Shown here piece by piece: positions 13,261 to 15,490 of a stretch of DNA of 15,490 bases; position 1 is the stretch's first letter, and each line of letters opens with the position of its first letter. The notes under the pieces are model-generated. The model saw only the letters and a program-made list of their open reading frames with translations. It had not been told where the DNA came from and made no database searches. Made by a program: the position numbers and the translations under genes. The DNA lies in assembly GCA_035552655.1 (NCBI GenBank), contig DASZLD010000163.1, positions 1-15,490 of the forward strand. Reading direction: 5' to 3'. This DNA comes from DASXMT01 sp035552655. GTDB taxonomy: Bacteria > Actinomycetota > Acidimicrobiia > Acidimicrobiales > RAAP-2.

Positions 13261-13882
13261 GACTCCCGACCCCATGGGTCCGGCCTCGGGTGCGTCGGAC
13301 CAGTTCGACGGCCGAGCCCGCCAGTCGCTCCCGTTGCCCGTCACCGCATCGTTGGTCGGAGGGTACCGATGGATCGAGCAGCGGCTCTTCGAGCTGCTGG
13401 GCGGTTGGGCCGCCGAGGCCACTCGACCCGAGCTCCGGGTGCACCTCGATGAGCAGAGTGCACGGCACGCCTGGCACGCATCGTTGTGGGCCGACCGACT
13501 TCCGGTGCGAGACGGCGTGTCCGCCGATGAGCTGACCGTCGCCCCGGCCGTCGCCGCTCGGGTCCTCGCCGTCCTCGATGGGTCCAGGGCGGAAACGGTG
13601 CCGCTCATGGCCGGCCTGTACCGCGTGGTGTTGCCCCGCCTGGTCACCGGCTACACCCGCCATCTCGGAGCCACCGCCCCGGTCAGCGACGGCCCGGTGA
13701 TCCGGGCCCTGCGCCTGGTCCTGACGGACGAGATCGAGGACTGGCACGCCGGCGAGCGATTGGTGCAGGGCCTCCTCACCCGACCGGACGACGTGGCACC
13801 GGTTTCGGCCCTGGTCCAGAAGCTCGAATCGGTGGTCGTCGAGAGCGATACCGGCGCTGGATTGACCGGATGGCCGGTCTGA
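13253..13882 (+). CDS. Conserved hypothetical protein with a ferritin-like helical fold
   Basis: A 209-residue protein, mostly alpha-helical, without signal peptide or membrane segment. Candidate metal ligands are spread like those of ferritin-like diiron proteins: Glu42 (WIEQRLFELLGGW), Glu67, His72 and His75 (DEQSARHAWHASLW), and Glu160, Glu162 and His165 (DEIEDWHAGE). The last group has an ExxH spacing. The function is unknown; a diiron or ferritin-like role is inferred from this pattern only. The GTG at 13253 overlaps the nadE stop by 8 bp, which suggests translational coupling; the ATG at 13274 is an alternative start that keeps all conserved parts. Similar proteins seem common in Acidimicrobiia, but that is from memory. 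Confidence 0.6.
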   Translation: MLETPDPMGPASGASDQFDGRARQSLPLPVTASLVGGYRWIEQRLFELLGGWAAEATRPELRVHLDEQSARHAWHASLWADRLPVRDGVSADELTVAPAVAARVLAVLDGSRAETVPLMAGLYRVVLPRLVTGYTRHLGATAPVSDGPVIRALRLVLTDEIEDWHAGERLVQGLLTRPDDVAPVSALVQKLESVVVESDTGAGLTGWPV

Positions 13883-13921
13883 CCGCGAGGTCGCAGTTTG
13901 TCGGCCGTTGTCTGAGGCGGG

Positions 13922-13944
13922 GGACTTGACGAGTCCAGTACAGT
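13922..13944 (+). promoter_or_regulatory. Dyad and possible -10 box upstream of the sigma factor gene
   Basis: GGACT, 5 nt, AGTCC is a perfect 5-bp dyad at 13922-13936. TACAGT at 13939-13944 fits TANNNT and would give a leader of about 120 nt. A TTGACG inside the dyad is only 7 bp from TACAGT, too close to serve as its -35. The rest of the 13883-14069 gap shows no further feature that I can support. Confidence 0.3.
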
Positions 13945-14069
13945 TTTCAGTGGACACAGATTGCGCCGCAGCGGGCGCCCCAGCTCGATCACTCGCCCTT
14001 CGGGAGATGCCCAGCTGCTGTTCGGCCGGAGCTCTGACCAGGGGGGTCAGACGAAAGATTCGGTGAAGC

Positions 14070-15008
14070 TTGGCTAAGGAGCGCCTCGAGCGTGATGAGG
14101 AGGACTTGGTCAGGCTGTACCTGACCGACATCGGTCAGTACCCGCTCCTGACCAAGGACGACGAGGTCTCGTTGTCGCAGGTCATCGAAGCCGGCCGGGA
14201 AGCGCAGGAGATCCTGGCCTCGCCGCCCAAGGGGCTCACCCCGGCCAAGCGTCGGGAGCTGCGCCGGACCACCCTCCGGGGCGAGCAGGCGGTGCAGACC
14301 TTCGTGCAGTCCAACCTCCGCCTGGTGGTCTCGATCGCCAAGAAGTACCAGGCCTCCGGGCTCCCCCTGCTCGACCTGATCCAAGAGGGGAACCTCGGAC
14401 TCATGCACGCGGTGGAGAAGTTCGACTGGCGCAAGGGCTTCAAGTTCTCCACCTACGCCACCTGGTGGATCCGCCAGGCCATCACCAGGGGCATCGCCAA
14501 CACCGGGCGAACCATCCGCCTCCCCGTGCACGCCGGGGACACCTTGGCCCGGGTGCAAAAGGCCCAGGCCCGCCTGGAGCTCAAGTTCGGCCGCCCGGCG
14601 ACGCTGGCCGAGCTGGGCGAGGAAGTCGAGCTTCCCGAGGACAAGTTGGTCGAAGCGCTCCGGTTCCGAGCCGAGCCGCTGTCCCTCTCCGAGCCCCTCC
14701 GCGAGGACGGCGACGCCGAGCTGGGCGACGTGGTCGAGGATCGTTCGGTCGAGTCCCCCTTCGAGATGGCCGCGGTGGGCCTGCTCCCCGAGGAGATCGG
14801 CCGGCTGTTGGCCCCGTTGGACGAGCGGGAGCGGGAGATCCTCCGTCTCCGGTTCGGGCTCGACCGGGGCGAGCCCCGCACCCTCGAAGAGGTGGGTGAG
14901 CACTTCAACCTGACCCGGGAGCGGATCCGCCAGATCGAGGCCCGGGCCATGTCGAAGCTCCGGCACCCGTCCTCGGACACCGGTGCCCGTGATCTGCTGA
15001 GCGTCTAG
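14070..15008 (+). CDS. RNA polymerase sigma-70 family factor (group 1/2, RpoD/SigB-like)
   Basis: A 312-residue sigma factor without an acidic region 1.1 extension. Region 1.2 is at about 11-45 (DLVRLYLTDIGQYPLL). Region 2 is at about 78-154, with the core-binding LLDLIQEGNLGLMHAVEKFD and the -10-recognising FSTYATWWIRQAITRGI. Region 3 follows to about 235, and region 4 is at about 247-309, with the -35-binding helix-turn-helix TLEEVGEHFNLTRERIRQIE. The absence of region 1.1 and the short length suggest a group 2 (SigB/HrdA-like) factor, but some primary factors of this phylum are also short. TTG at 14070 is the first start after an in-frame TGA and lies just after GGTGAAG; no better start precedes the conserved region. 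Confidence 0.9.
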   Translation: MAKERLERDEEDLVRLYLTDIGQYPLLTKDDEVSLSQVIEAGREAQEILASPPKGLTPAKRRELRRTTLRGEQAVQTFVQSNLRLVVSIAKKYQASGLPLLDLIQEGNLGLMHAVEKFDWRKGFKFSTYATWWIRQAITRGIANTGRTIRLPVHAGDTLARVQKAQARLELKFGRPATLAELGEEVELPEDKLVEALRFRAEPLSLSEPLREDGDAELGDVVEDRSVESPFEMAAVGLLPEEIGRLLAPLDEREREILRLRFGLDRGEPRTLEEVGEHFNLTRERIRQIEARAMSKLRHPSSDTGARDLLSV

Positions 15009-15074
15009 CCGCCTATCGGCGTGCTCGCCGCCCCCACCGGTCGAGTCGCTTGGGCGCGATGGCGGCGGACCAGA

Positions 15075-15080
15075 TACGAT
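15075..15080 (+). promoter_or_regulatory. -10 box of the 24-residue gene, leaderless layout
   Basis: TACGAT is followed by 8 nt and the ATG at 15089. A TTGGGC at 15050-15055 could be a -35 with a rather long 19-bp spacer. There is no Shine-Dalgarno sequence before the ATG. Confidence 0.45.
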
Positions 15081-15088
15081 CCCCGATC

Positions 15089-15163
15089 ATGAAGAAACTG
15101 TTGATCCTCGCCATCCTCGTTGCCCTGGGCGTCGTCGCCGCCAAGCGGCTCCGCCCCTCCTGA
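15089..15163 (+). CDS. 24-residue membrane microprotein (DLW-39-like N-terminus)
   Basis: MKKLLILAILVALGVVAAKR followed by LRPS: a basic start, one hydrophobic helix of about 16 residues, and a basic end. This is a signal-anchor-like microprotein. The N-terminus recalls the short actinobacterial DLW-39 family, but the characteristic DLW tail is absent, so the link is tentative. A TACGAT box 8 nt before the ATG and a hairpin starting at the stop codon suggest a complete transcription unit. The function is unknown. It lies between a sigma factor gene and a convergent phosphatase gene. Confidence 0.55.
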   Translation: MKKLLILAILVALGVVAAKRLRPS

Positions 15164-15196
15164 GCCAACCCGGGCTCACCTAGGTCGGGCCCGACC
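15161..15196. terminator. Two hairpins between convergent genes
   Basis: The first hairpin begins in the microprotein stop codon: TGAGCC, 6-nt loop, GGCTCA (15161-15178). The second is a perfect 14-bp palindrome, GGTCGGGCCCGACC (15183-15196). They lie between the microprotein and the end of the convergent phosphatase gene at 15223. There is no U-tract, as is common in high-GC actinobacteria, so bidirectional termination is inferred from position and symmetry. Confidence 0.5.
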
Positions 15197-15222
15197 CGAA
15201 CCCTCCTGCCTCGAGCGGGTGG

Positions 15223-15490
15223 TCAGAGCTGTGCCCGCAGACGGTTGCGGGCCAGCCGCCACGCCACCACTCCGGCGGCGCTGGTGGCCACGGTGATGCC
15301 CGCCACCATGGCCGTGGCCGGCAGGCTGGGGACGCTGACCCGATCGCGGAGGCGCACCGGCTTGGTGAACTGCATCACCTCCCATTCCCGCTCTTTGGCC
15401 ACTTTGGCCAGCACCCGATCGGGGTTGACCACGACGGGATGTCCCACCGCCTCGAGCATGGGCAGGTCGGTGTATGAGTCGGAGTAGGCG
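15223..15490 (-). CDS. HAD-superfamily IB hydrolase (SerB-like), C-terminal part
   Basis: The frame is open to the right edge and gives 88 residues of C-terminus. It begins AYSDSYTDLPMLEAVGHPVVVNPD, split here as AYSDSYTDLPML and EAVGHPVVVNPD, the HAD-IB motif in which SDSxxDxPML supplies the magnesium-binding acidic residues. This is followed by a typical SerB-like end (LAKVAKEREWEVMQF). The last 35 residues contain a hydrophobic segment (ATAMVAGITVATSAAGVVAW), probably a C-terminal membrane anchor as in other actinobacterial HAD-IB proteins. The N-terminal catalytic DxD motif is outside the window, so phosphoserine versus lipid-phosphate specificity cannot be judged. Confidence 0.85.
   Translation of the reverse strand, partial: AYSDSYTDLPMLEAVGHPVVVNPDRVLAKVAKEREWEVMQFTKPVRLRDRVSVPSLPATAMVAGITVATSAAGVVAWRLARNRLRAQL

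Noticed and set aside
11404..13647. 747-codon open frame on the minus strand over nadE
   Set aside because: It lies antisense to a clear NAD+ synthetase gene, its product is a His/Gly/Asp/Val-rich mixture without recognisable domains, and long antisense frames are expected from third-position GC bias.
13926..13944. TTGACG plus TACAGT as a -35/-10 promoter pair
   Set aside because: The spacer is only 7 bp, far from the usual 16-19 bp.
1..15490. CRISPR array, tRNA, rRNA, transposon or phage genes
   Set aside because: No regularly spaced repeats, cloverleaf-like segments, terminal inverted repeats or mobile-element proteins were found on either strand by eye.

Overview
The window is chromosomal DNA from a high-GC Gram-positive bacterium. 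The closest fit is an actinobacterium, possibly the class Acidimicrobiia. Reasons: strong GC bias at third codon positions, an OmpR-family regulator that reads like actinobacterial GlnR, a GSII-type glutamine synthetase beside a GSI of the mycobacterial GlnA2 kind, frequent GTG/TTG starts, and several start codons placed 6-8 nt after a TANNNT -10 box, the layout of leaderless mRNAs. The taxonomic placement is inference. I see no mobile element, CRISPR array, tRNA or rRNA, and no gene-free stretch longer than about 230 bp.

Layout. (1) 1-1458, minus: a membrane-anchored thioredoxin-fold DUF929 protein and a VKOR-family protein cut by the window edge, probably an extracytoplasmic disulfide-forming pair. 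(2) 1576-4239, plus: tightly packed alpha/beta hydrolase, NUDT19-like Nudix hydrolase and LACTB2-like metallo-beta-lactamase-fold protein. (3) 4227-7623: an Fe-S module with Mrp/ApbC (minus) divergent from an A-type Fe-S carrier (plus), which overlaps a fused and strongly shortened 2Fe-2S/molybdenum-hydroxylase-like protein; RidA follows at 7685-8053. (4) 8088-11276, minus: a nitrogen-assimilation cluster in the order glnII, glnA, glnR-like regulator. Upstream of it, four pentamers in exact 11-bp phase match the layout of a GlnR operator. (5) 11506-13882, plus: glutamine-dependent NAD+ synthetase, divergent from glnII and sharing the operator region, overlapping a ferritin-like hypothetical protein. 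(6) 14070-15490: a sigma-70 factor, a 24-residue membrane microprotein, two hairpins, and the C-terminal end of a HAD-IB phosphatase running in from the right edge.

The most informative signals are the self-contained GlnR circuit (operator, two glutamine synthetases, and a regulator lacking the phospho-acceptor Asp), the half-size fused XDH-like protein, and the repeated leaderless start architecture, which also supports the 24-residue gene.
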